A DNA stretch of 5,264 nucleotides. Origin: Chlamydiota bacterium. GTDB taxonomy: Bacteria > Chlamydiota > Chlamydiia > Chlamydiales > Criblamydiaceae. The stretch spans positions 1 to 5,264 of the forward strand of contig JAJFMC010000118.1 in assembly GCA_021772365.1 (NCBI GenBank), read 5' to 3'. This document shows positions 1 to 5,264 of the stretch, one piece after another. Position 1 is the first letter of the stretch. Each line of letters starts with the position of its first letter. The notes beneath the pieces were generated by a model, which worked only from the letters and a program-made list of their open reading frames with translations, was not told the origin of the DNA and searched no databases. The translations under genes were made by a program, and so were the position numbers.

Positions 1-914
1 ACTATCAAGAAGCATTATCACTAATCAACGAACTTCCCAAGGCACCGGAACGAGTATTAGATATTTGCAGTGGACCGGCACCCTATGCATTTGCCGCTTT
101 ACGTCATGGTGCTACGGACGTCACAGCTACAGACCGCAATCTAGACGCTTTGAAGCAAGGAGCCGAAATTTGTGGGCGCTATGGCCATACATTAACCATC
201 AGGCGTTGGGACTGTTTACAAGGCAGATGCCCTGTAGAAGGCAAGTTTGACCTGATCATTTTATCGCACAGTCTCGCTGAGCTTTTTCCCGACACCCAAA
301 AGAGTTGGAAAGAAGATCAAGATGCTTTCATTCAATCGTTATTCAATAGGTTAACGCCAGACGGGTATCTTCTTATTGTAGATTCTTCACTGCTTACACA
401 CAATCAGCGCATCCTCTCTTTGCGCGACCGGTTTGTTAAGGACGGCGTTCCCGTGCAAGCACCGTGTGTGTGGCGTGGCGAATGCCCTGCACTGAAAGCA
501 AGAAATAGTCCGTGTTATGCTCAAAGAGAGTTTGAGAAACCTTATCTCATTCGTGAAATCCAACGTGGCGCCAAAATATTTTTAAGTTCTCTTAAGATGA
601 GCTATGTTATATTCCGCCACCCCGAAGCAGGATGGCCACAGTTACCTGAAGGTAAATATCACAGAATTACCAGCCCACCAATCGACACCCACCAAGGGAA
701 AAGTTTTTATTTATGTGGCACACAAGGGAAAAAACGGCTAAGCTCAAACCTTAGTACGCTCCCCAAAACGCTAAAGGCGTTCGATTATCTAAAAAGAGGA
801 GAGCTTATTTCCCTTCACGAAGTCTTTGAAGATGGGAAGGAGTTGATTCTCACCCTAGATTCGGAAGTGAAAATTGAAGCGGCATGTGGGAAGCCTATAC
901 CCAAACAAGTTTAA
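1..914 (+). CDS. Rsm22-family methyltransferase-like protein, 5'-truncated
   Basis: The start lies before the window: the frame is open from base 3, giving 303 visible residues to a TAA at 912. The only internal start nearby is a TTG at 150, inside the methyltransferase fold, so it is not the true start. Seen (numbering from the first full codon): a class I SAM-binding motif, VLDICSGPAP at 18-27; an acidic residue ending strand 2 (ATDR, D44); and FDLIILSHSLAEL at 82-94, the usual Rsm22 strand 4. Cysteines 155, 161, 171 and 238 sit in APC, CPAL, PCYAQRE and YLCGTQG contexts. In mitochondrial Rsm22/METTL17 the equivalent cysteines bind a [4Fe-4S] cluster, and the protein helps assemble the small ribosomal subunit. 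The bacterial role is less clear; cytosolic binding to small-subunit rRNA is inferred. No enzymatic activity can be claimed from sequence alone. Family assignment is fairly secure. Confidence 0.85.
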   Translation, partial: YQEALSLINELPKAPERVLDICSGPAPYAFAALRHGATDVTATDRNLDALKQGAEICGRYGHTLTIRRWDCLQGRCPVEGKFDLIILSHSLAELFPDTQKSWKEDQDAFIQSLFNRLTPDGYLLIVDSSLLTHNQRILSLRDRFVKDGVPVQAPCVWRGECPALKARNSPCYAQREFEKPYLIREIQRGAKIFLSSLKMSYVIFRHPEAGWPQLPEGKYHRITSPPIDTHQGKSFYLCGTQGKKRLSSNLSTLPKTLKAFDYLKRGELISLHEVFEDGKELILTLDSEVKIEAACGKPIPKQV

Positions 915-949
915 AACTTGGAATTTTGGCTTTAAGAAAGACCCCAGAC

Positions 950-1004
950 TGGACGATCGTAAGTCACCTTATAATATTTATATTAGACAACTTACGATCG
1001 TCCA
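950..1004. repeat. 15-bp perfect inverted repeat around a central AT palindrome
   Basis: The left arm (950-964, TGGACGATCGTAAGT) and right arm (990-1004) are exact reverse complements separated by 25 bases. Each arm contains the self-palindrome ACGATCGT (953-960 and 994-1001). The spacer holds a third perfect palindrome, TAATAT-TT-ATATTA, at 972-985. A short outer pairing, AGAAAG (935-940) with CTTTCT (1015-1020), could extend a cruciform. The two ACGATCGT centres are 41 bp apart, close to four helical turns. There is no U-run after the structure and the loop is long, so it does not look like a standard terminator. It could be a paired operator, a structured RNA end for the upstream gene, or a small palindromic insertion. 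The role is unknown; only the symmetry is directly seen. Confidence 0.75.
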
Positions 1005-1087
1005 ATCGCGTGAACTTTCTCTTTATTAAAAACCAAATTTTTTGACTTGTTTCGGAATATACCCAAGCTTAAACTTTTAGGCCAAAA

Positions 1088-2806
1088 ATGAGCGAAAAAG
1101 AGTCTACATATCTCGATGAATACCGAGAGTTGCATGAGGCCATTGCAGTCATTAATAAATACTCCAAAGGAAAAGCACCTCTACAAGGTGCTGCGGCCAC
1201 CCTCAAATACTTCAAGGAAACGATTCGCCAAATCGGAACCCTTTTTTTGCATAGACTGGGAAGAAAAAAGCCTGAAATACAACCTTTAGAATGTGAACTG
1301 ACTAAAGCTCTCGAAACCATCAAAAATCACTACCACCTCATTGAAAAACTCAAAAAAGGCACTAAAGAAGAAAAAAAACTGGCTACACTTGCTGTCGACT
1401 CGATCAAATCCTACAACAAACATATCGAGTCAAACGCACCCTCGTCCCGTTGGTGTGACAAAATTACAAGGTTTCTCTCGAATCAACAACTAAGCCCCCC
1501 CCCATTTTTAGAATCAAAAAAACTACACCTTCCTTTTTCTGCAAGTACTAACGTCAAAACGAAGCAACGAACTGTCGACAAACTACAACATGCATTTTCC
1601 AAAGTCGCTTGTTCTCTTGATTCCCCTTCAAAATCAACACGTAAAAGAAAGATCACTACTCAGGAAATCGACCACTTCCGCATGAAAGCGATCACCCTGT
1701 TACGTGATCATAAGCTCAAAGTTAAAAGAGAAACCGTTCAAAAAACACCAATCGTTCTCTTATCTGAAGACCCCGAAAAAGGGATTGTTTCCCTATTCCA
1801 AACGATAACCCCTTTTCCTGGAGAGACAATTGAGCTGAAAGGAAAATTCAAGAGAAATCCGGAGAACACCGAACGCCCTATCCCCATGTCAGATAGTTTC
1901 CACTTAACAACGAGCTCAACACAAACAGGCTTCCCCCACCCATCGCAACATCATGGTTGGTCACTAGCAGTTCAACTTATCCCTGTCTGTCCTCATCGGT
2001 TAGATTTAATGACCCATTTTTCTATCCTGCAAGAGAATAGGAAGGAAATCGCCAATACTTTATTACCGATGGGAAAACATAACAAACACGGAAAGGAGCT
2101 GCTCAAGCTCAAAAAAGAAGCTTTCGACATGGGAAAACAGGAGCTACTCTCTTTGCATCAAACATTAAGTGAGACCATTGTTAAGTCCTCGTTATGCGCT
2201 AATTGCCCAGTTGAGCCGCTCACTCATTATTTTGATCTCTTGGTTACTCTTCCCTATGCATATGACTACCTTTCAGAGACTAATGCTATTATGAATGAAA
2301 AGTACATCAAGATTCCCTACAACCAGCTTCAAGAAGCTCGCCTTTCCACACCTGAACAGTTTAAAAACCGTGGCCATACGCAAGAGTTTTTAATCGAAAG
2401 AATTAAAGAACAGGAGGAAAAACTTTCATACGACTACGAACAAGCGAATACCGATTTTGAGAAATTCACTCTTAGTTATATCCAACTGATGGGCAAAGCA
2501 TTCACCCATGGCACTGTGCCCATCATTCTTCAAGAGCTGTCAGAAAACCTGGCTTTTGCCCCACCCCTCCTCGATGAGTTTTCGCGCCAACTACAACATT
2601 CTGCATATAAGCAGTTAATGATTTTCCTCGAAGAGCTCAAAGAAAAACTTTCTGATGTTGAGCATATGCAACGATATTTAAATGACTTACTTCTTGAAGA
2701 TATAGCCCTATTCAAGGGAGAAACAATCGATGAAGAAGAAAAAATTTCCTCTATCCTTAACGAATTAGAGGCCTACTACAACCAAAGGTACTATTCGCGG
2801 CAGTAG
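1088..2806 (+). CDS. Unknown lysine-rich cytosolic protein, 572 residues
   Basis: I do not recognise a characterised family. The start is well fixed: an in-frame stop (TAA at 1070) lies just upstream, no other start codon intervenes, and a weak AGG (1079-1081) is the only ribosome-binding signal. There is no signal peptide or membrane segment. Residues 1-115 look helical and basic. Residues 131-190 are low-complexity, with a Ser-Pro-Pro-Pro stretch at 136-139 and a basic patch RKRK at 185-188. Residues 215-305 look more beta-like. The C-terminal part from about 310 is mostly helical, with coiled-coil-like stretches around 430-465 and 500-535 and an acidic patch near 547-551. A CxxC pair (C370, C373) stands alone. 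A run of nine cytosines at 1495-1503 lies inside the frame. Style resembles lineage-specific proteins of intracellular bacteria such as environmental chlamydiae; an effector role is only speculation. Confidence 0.85.
   Translation: MSEKESTYLDEYRELHEAIAVINKYSKGKAPLQGAAATLKYFKETIRQIGTLFLHRLGRKKPEIQPLECELTKALETIKNHYHLIEKLKKGTKEEKKLATLAVDSIKSYNKHIESNAPSSRWCDKITRFLSNQQLSPPPFLESKKLHLPFSASTNVKTKQRTVDKLQHAFSKVACSLDSPSKSTRKRKITTQEIDHFRMKAITLLRDHKLKVKRETVQKTPIVLLSEDPEKGIVSLFQTITPFPGETIELKGKFKRNPENTERPIPMSDSFHLTTSSTQTGFPHPSQHHGWSLAVQLIPVCPHRLDLMTHFSILQENRKEIANTLLPMGKHNKHGKELLKLKKEAFDMGKQELLSLHQTLSETIVKSSLCANCPVEPLTHYFDLLVTLPYAYDYLSETNAIMNEKYIKIPYNQLQEARLSTPEQFKNRGHTQEFLIERIKEQEEKLSYDYEQANTDFEKFTLSYIQLMGKAFTHGTVPIILQELSENLAFAPPLLDEFSRQLQHSAYKQLMIFLEELKEKLSDVEHMQRYLNDLLLEDIALFKGETIDEEEKISSILNELEAYYNQRYYSRQ
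1495..1503 (+). repeat. In-frame poly-C tract (nine C), possible slippage site
   Basis: Nine consecutive cytosines lie at codons 136-139 of the unknown 572-residue protein (Ser-Pro-Pro-Pro). Losing one C brings TAG (1509-1511) into frame almost at once; gaining one C brings TAA (1549-1551) into frame. Either change would leave a protein of about 140-155 residues. Homopolymeric C or G tracts of this length are known switches for on/off phase variation in other bacteria. Whether this tract varies is not visible from one sequence. Confidence 0.6.
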
Positions 2807-2828
2807 AGCTCCTGCCTTGGCATGATTA

Positions 2829-2855
2829 TTGCTTTACCAAAACCAACTGTATACT
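2829..2855 (+). promoter_or_regulatory. Weak candidate promoter before the secreted protein
   Basis: TTGCTT (2829-2834) and TATACT (2850-2855, one mismatch from the consensus -10) are separated by 15 bases, shorter than the ideal 17. Transcription would begin very close to the ribosome-binding site, giving a leader of only about 15 bases. The gene could instead be read through from the upstream unknown gene, since no terminator is seen between them. Confidence 0.22.
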
Positions 2856-2876
2856 CAAGAAGAAGGGAGCTTTTAT

Positions 2877-3473
2877 ATGGAAAAACCCATCCGTACCATC
2901 ATCACTCTCCTGGTGATATCTGTAATTTCCATCTTTACGTTGCAAGCTAAAGAAGTAGATAACCAACCCGGCGTAGGCCTAAAAGAAGCGACATTTGAAA
3001 AAGTCATTCAAAAAAGCTCTGAATCCACAGACAAAATAGTGGGACAGGAAGTTGACTATTGTTTATGGTACAATCCCAATAAATGGGAGCTGCTGAAAGA
3101 AAACCTAAATAACGTAGCTGAGTATAGTTTCAAGATAGATGATGGAGATGCGTTCGCCATGATCATCCCCGAAGAAGACATCACTCCCCTAGAAGATGCC
3201 CCCTACATCATCTTTGAAGGAGCAAAACACAGTGGTGTTGAAGATATTAAAATTCTGAAAATGGAAAATCACCTTGTCAATGGTGTCGAAGTCCTCTACC
3301 TCATCTGGTCGGGAAAGATAATGGATACAAAATTCACCTACATGTACAACATCTACTCTGGAAAAGAAGGAACTGTTCAAGTTGTCGCATACACCCTCGA
3401 CGACCTCGTAGATGACAAAAAAGAAGTGATGGAAGAACTTCTCAACGGTTTTTGTATCCCGGAAAAATCATAA
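2877..3473 (+). CDS. Small secreted acidic protein of unknown function
   Basis: I chose the ATG at 2877 over the earlier in-frame TTG at 2829. The ATG has a good ribosome-binding site (AAGGGAG, 2863-2869, seven bases away), and starting there places a classic signal peptide exactly at the N-terminus: MEKPIR, a hydrophobic core at residues 8-22, and a likely signal peptidase I site after LQA (residue 24). The product is 198 residues, about 174 after cleavage, acidic, with no further membrane segment and no lipobox. Mature C62 and C193 could form a disulfide in the periplasm. The pattern YxxWYNPNKWEL near 61-72, followed by alternating beta strands and a final helix at about 175-191, is reminiscent of the small Mog1/PsbP-like alpha-beta fold; that is a weak inference. 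Function is unknown. It lies 70 bases after the preceding gene on the same strand and is closed by a stem-loop. Confidence 0.85.
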   Translation: MEKPIRTIITLLVISVISIFTLQAKEVDNQPGVGLKEATFEKVIQKSSESTDKIVGQEVDYCLWYNPNKWELLKENLNNVAEYSFKIDDGDAFAMIIPEEDITPLEDAPYIIFEGAKHSGVEDIKILKMENHLVNGVEVLYLIWSGKIMDTKFTYMYNIYSGKEGTVQVVAYTLDDLVDDKKEVMEELLNGFCIPEKS

Positions 3474-3482
3474 ATACCTCCT

Positions 3483-3521
3483 TACCCACCTAAGTATTTT
3501 TCTTAGGTGGGTACCCCTTTT
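3483..3521 (+). terminator. Rho-independent-like terminator after the secreted protein gene
   Basis: A perfect 12-bp stem (3483-3494 with 3502-3513, TACCCACCTAAG and its complement) encloses a seven-base loop, TATTTTT. It starts ten bases after the stop codon. The tail is CCCCTTTT, so the U-run is short and delayed. On the opposite strand no U-run follows the stem, so it probably serves the plus-strand gene mainly while also insulating the converging transporter gene. Confidence 0.75.
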
Positions 3522-3553
3522 CAAACCTAATTTTAACTTATTTAGCTATAGAA

Positions 3554-4837
3554 CTAATTCAAAACAAGCTTTGGTTCTGTTTTCGTTTCGGGCAGGGTCA
3601 GCACTGCTAAGGAACTAACGATACCTACAGCAGTGAGCCAATAGAGGGGTGCAAAGTGACTATCAGTATATGCCACGAGCCAGGTACATAAAAGCGGCGT
3701 GAACCCACCGAAAACAGCAGTACTTAAATTATAAGCAATAGCCGTTGCTGTGTACCTCACATGTGGAGGAAAAAGCTCTACATAGATAGCGGGAAATGGT
3801 GCGTGCATCAATGCAAAGGCTACAGACATAGCACACTGTGCCAGAACGATCAAAGGAATGGATCGAGTTTCAAACAGATAAAAAGAGGGAAATGCCAAAG
3901 CAATTAAAAATACTGTTCCCCAAAATAAAAAGGGTTTTCTCCCAAATCGATCAGCAAGAAGTCCTCCCATTGGTAATAAAGCAGTTGTAACCGCCAATGA
4001 TAGTGCTGTGGATGTTACCGCCCAGAAATAGGGTGCAGCACCTGTCGTCGACAGAAAGATAGGCATATAAATAAACAACAAATAAACGGAAACAGTATGA
4101 ACGATTGTCATCAAAAACAGTTGAAGAATCTGCATTTTATATCGCCTGACAACCTCAATAGCAGACACCCTTTTTGAAGAACCATTACGTTTCATCTCTT
4201 GAAAAACCGGTGTTTCCGATACATTTAGACGTATGCGGTAACCGATAAAAGCAAATACCAAACCCAGAAAGAAAGGAATGCGCCATGCCCAGTCTTTTAG
4301 CGACTGTTCCGAAAACAAGTAGGCGAAAAGAGCAACGGTCATCGCAGCCCAAAGCTTACCTCCAAACGTTCCCACAAGAGACCATGAGCTAAAAAATGCA
4401 CGTTTATTCTCTGGAGCATGTTCTATCAGGAAAGAAAACGATCCGACAAGCTCGCCGCCGACAGCAACACCTTGTAGCAGTCGAAAGGTTGTGAGTAAGA
4501 GAGGTGCTAGTAATCCTATGGTGACATATCCAGGCAAAACACCCATCAATGCAGTAGGGATCGCCATAAGAAGGATGGACAACTCAAGAGCTTTTTTTCG
4601 GCCCCATCTGTCGCCGATGTATCCAAAAATCAATGCCCCCACCGGTCGCATAATGAAACCTGCTGCGAAGATTCCATAACTAGCGAGGAGGCCAGACAAT
4701 AAGTTGTCGCTATTGAAAAATAGGGTGGCGAATATTGCTGCATAGTATCCGTACAGATTATAGTCGTAAACTTCTAGGCTGTTGCCGATCACACCAGCAG
4801 CGACGACGTGTGTGAGTTTGGATTCCGATGAACTCAT
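3554..4837 (-). CDS. MHS-family (ProP/KgtP-like) proton symporter, MFS
   Basis: This is a 12-helix inner-membrane transporter of the major facilitator superfamily, metabolite:H+ symporter (MHS) type, whose known members import proline/betaine, 2-oxoglutarate, citrate or shikimate with protons. Seen: LEVYDYNLYG at 21-30; RPVGALIFG then GDRWGRKK at 64-82 (MFS motif A); RLLQGVAVGGELVG at 119-132; SETPVF at 207-212 after helix 6; the second-half motif ADRFGRKP at 295-302; ELFPPHVRYT at 354-363; and PETK at the C-terminus. Length (427) matches KgtP-like members and lacks the extended C-terminal coiled coil of osmosensing E. coli ProP. I start at ATG 4837, preceded by GAGAGGG; a TTG four codons earlier has no ribosome-binding site. 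Substrate cannot be assigned. It converges on the secreted-protein gene and diverges from the threonine aldolase gene. No missing motif or frame damage is seen. Confidence 0.93.
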   Translation of the reverse strand: MSSSESKLTHVVAAGVIGNSLEVYDYNLYGYYAAIFATLFFNSDNLLSGLLASYGIFAAGFIMRPVGALIFGYIGDRWGRKKALELSILLMAIPTALMGVLPGYVTIGLLAPLLLTTFRLLQGVAVGGELVGSFSFLIEHAPENKRAFFSSWSLVGTFGGKLWAAMTVALFAYLFSEQSLKDWAWRIPFFLGLVFAFIGYRIRLNVSETPVFQEMKRNGSSKRVSAIEVVRRYKMQILQLFLMTIVHTVSVYLLFIYMPIFLSTTGAAPYFWAVTSTALSLAVTTALLPMGGLLADRFGRKPFLFWGTVFLIALAFPSFYLFETRSIPLIVLAQCAMSVAFALMHAPFPAIYVELFPPHVRYTATAIAYNLSTAVFGGFTPLLCTWLVAYTDSHFAPLYWLTAVGIVSSLAVLTLPETKTEPKLVLN

Positions 4838-4862
4838 TTTCCCTCTCAAAATTAATTTTCGA

Positions 4863-4900
4863 TTATCATAGGATAACTTTACTATTAGAGCAATGTTATC
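4863..4900. promoter_or_regulatory. Repeated TTATC/GATAA motifs in divergent control region
   Basis: TTATC occurs at 4863-4867, its reverse complement GATAA at 4872-4876, and TTATC again at 4896-4900. The first two form a dyad with a four-base gap; the second and third form GATAAC-N17-GTTATC. They overlap the -10, spacer and upstream side of the predicted transporter promoter and lie ahead of the aldolase gene, as a shared operator would. AT-rich short motifs recur by chance, so this is suggestive only. Confidence 0.3.
4865..4893 (-). promoter_or_regulatory. Candidate promoter for the MHS transporter
   Basis: On the minus strand TTGCTC (4893-4888) and TATGAT (4870-4865) are spaced by 17 bases, giving a predicted transcript start about 20 bases before the chosen ATG. 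The -10 is one base from consensus; the -35 keeps only TTG. The element is overlapped by TTATC/GATAA motifs that could place it under repressor or activator control. Confidence 0.4.
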
Positions 4901-4922
4901 TGTGGTACGCTCTCAGCTTTCC

Positions 4923-4928
4923 AAGGAG
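4923..4928 (+). promoter_or_regulatory. Ribosome-binding site of threonine aldolase
   Basis: AAGGAG lies eight bases before the ATG at 4937. It fixes the start, which also matches the N-terminus of E. coli LtaE to within one residue. Confidence 0.85.
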
Positions 4929-4936
4929 ATTAAGTT

Positions 4937-5264
4937 ATGACGATTGATTATCGAAGCGACACGATGACTCGTCCATCTGAAGAGATGAAAGAGTATATGA
5001 TGCGCGCTCCCGTTGGGGACGACGTTTGGGGTGAAGACCCAACGATCAAGCTATTCCAGAAAGAAGTTGCTGAACTCCTCGGCAAGGAGTCTGCCTTATT
5101 TTTTCCGACAGCTACACAAACGAACCTTGCTGGAGTGATGGCTCATTGCCAGCGAGGTGAAGAGTATATCGTGGGTCAAGAAGCTCATTGTTATAAGTGG
5201 GAAGCCGGAGGTGCCGCAGTACTAGGAAGTGTACAGCCACAACCCATCGATCTCGAAGATGACG
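4937..5264 (+). CDS. ltaE: Low-specificity L-threonine aldolase, 3'-truncated
   Basis: The first 109 residues are visible; the gene runs off the window. The family is a PLP-dependent fold-type I enzyme of the cytosol that splits L-threonine or L-allo-threonine into glycine and acetaldehyde, linking threonine and glycine metabolism. Seen: YRSDTMTRP at 5-13, VGDDVWGEDPT at 26-36, ELLGKESALFFPTATQTNL at 46-64 (phosphate-binding region), HCQRGEEYIVGQEAH at 70-84 with the substrate-contacting histidine H84, and EAGGAAVLGSVQPQP at 89-103. The match to E. coli LtaE is strong throughout. The PLP lysine lies beyond the window, so catalytic completeness cannot be judged. Odd points: the usual PTGT is PTAT (A59), and W31 and W88 replace the Tyr and Phe of the E. 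coli enzyme. The start is set by a good ribosome-binding site. It is divergent from the transporter gene and shares its control region. Confidence 0.95.
   Translation, partial: MTIDYRSDTMTRPSEEMKEYMMRAPVGDDVWGEDPTIKLFQKEVAELLGKESALFFPTATQTNLAGVMAHCQRGEEYIVGQEAHCYKWEAGGAAVLGSVQPQPIDLEDD

Noticed and set aside
65..250. A 61-residue plus-strand frame overlapping the first gene
   Set aside because: It lies out of frame within the conserved SAM-binding region of the Rsm22-family gene and has no ribosome-binding site or recognisable content.
950..1004. Rho-independent terminator for the Rsm22-family gene
   Set aside because: The arms pair perfectly but enclose a 25-base spacer and no U-run follows, so I list it as an inverted repeat instead.
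1286..1300. LxCxE-like host-protein binding motif near residues 67-71 of the unknown protein
   Set aside because: The actual residues are L-E-C-E-L, so the final glutamate is out of register and the motif is not met.
1069..1323. An 84-residue minus-strand frame opposite the unknown gene's start
   Set aside because: It is antisense to the N-terminus of a much longer frame, with no start signal or family features.
2530..2715. A 61-residue minus-strand frame opposite the end of the unknown gene
   Set aside because: Serine/arginine-rich composition is what is expected from reading Glu/Leu-rich coding sequence backwards; it is a shadow.
2807..2871. Pairing of AGCTCC (2807-2812) with GGAGCT (2866-2871) that could hide the ribosome-binding site of the secreted-protein gene
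   Set aside because: It has only six pairs across more than 50 bases and contains the common self-palindrome AGCT; chance is the simpler explanation.
3189..3380. A 63-residue minus-strand frame opposite the secreted protein gene
   Set aside because: It is antisense to a gene with a clear signal peptide and ribosome-binding site, and shows no independent coding signal.
4491..4679. A 62-residue plus-strand frame opposite the transporter
   Set aside because: It covers the conserved MFS motif A region of the transporter on the other strand and is a shadow.

Overview
The window reads as ordinary bacterial chromosome. It holds five protein genes: two are cut by the window edges, three are complete, and no RNA genes or recognisable mobile elements are visible. 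Base composition looks moderately AT-rich by eye. The unknown lysine-rich cytosolic protein, the small secreted acidic protein, the MHS-family transporter and the bacterial Rsm22-type protein together would suit an intracellular Gram-negative such as an environmental (Parachlamydia/Waddlia-like) member of the Chlamydiota. That placement is inference from gene style, not proof; a gammaproteobacterial host-associated lineage is not excluded.

Layout, left to right. Bases 1-914 (+) carry the 3' part of an Rsm22-family methyltransferase-like ribosome-assembly protein; all four cysteines expected to hold a [4Fe-4S] cluster in its mitochondrial relatives appear to be present. Bases 915-1087 are a 173-base gap with an unusual nested set of palindromes. 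Bases 1088-2806 (+) are a 572-residue protein of unknown function with a nine-cytosine run inside the reading frame. Bases 2877-3473 (+) are a small exported protein with a clear signal peptide, followed by a strong stem-loop (3483-3513) that separates it from the next gene, which converges on it. Bases 3554-4837 (-) are a 12-helix MHS-type major facilitator transporter. Bases 4838-4936 are a compact divergent control region with repeated TTATC/GATAA motifs. Bases 4937-5264 (+) are the start of a low-specificity L-threonine aldolase.

Functional links are weak. The unknown protein and the secreted protein lie on the same strand 70 bases apart with no visible terminator between them, so they may be co-transcribed. 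The transporter and the aldolase are divergent and share one short control region; a shared amino-acid or small-metabolite role is conceivable but unproven. I see no defence system, CRISPR array, toxin-antitoxin pair or phage gene. The items most worth a second look are the possible phase-variable poly-C tract, the palindrome cluster at 950-1004, and the cluster-binding cysteine set in the bacterial Rsm22 protein.
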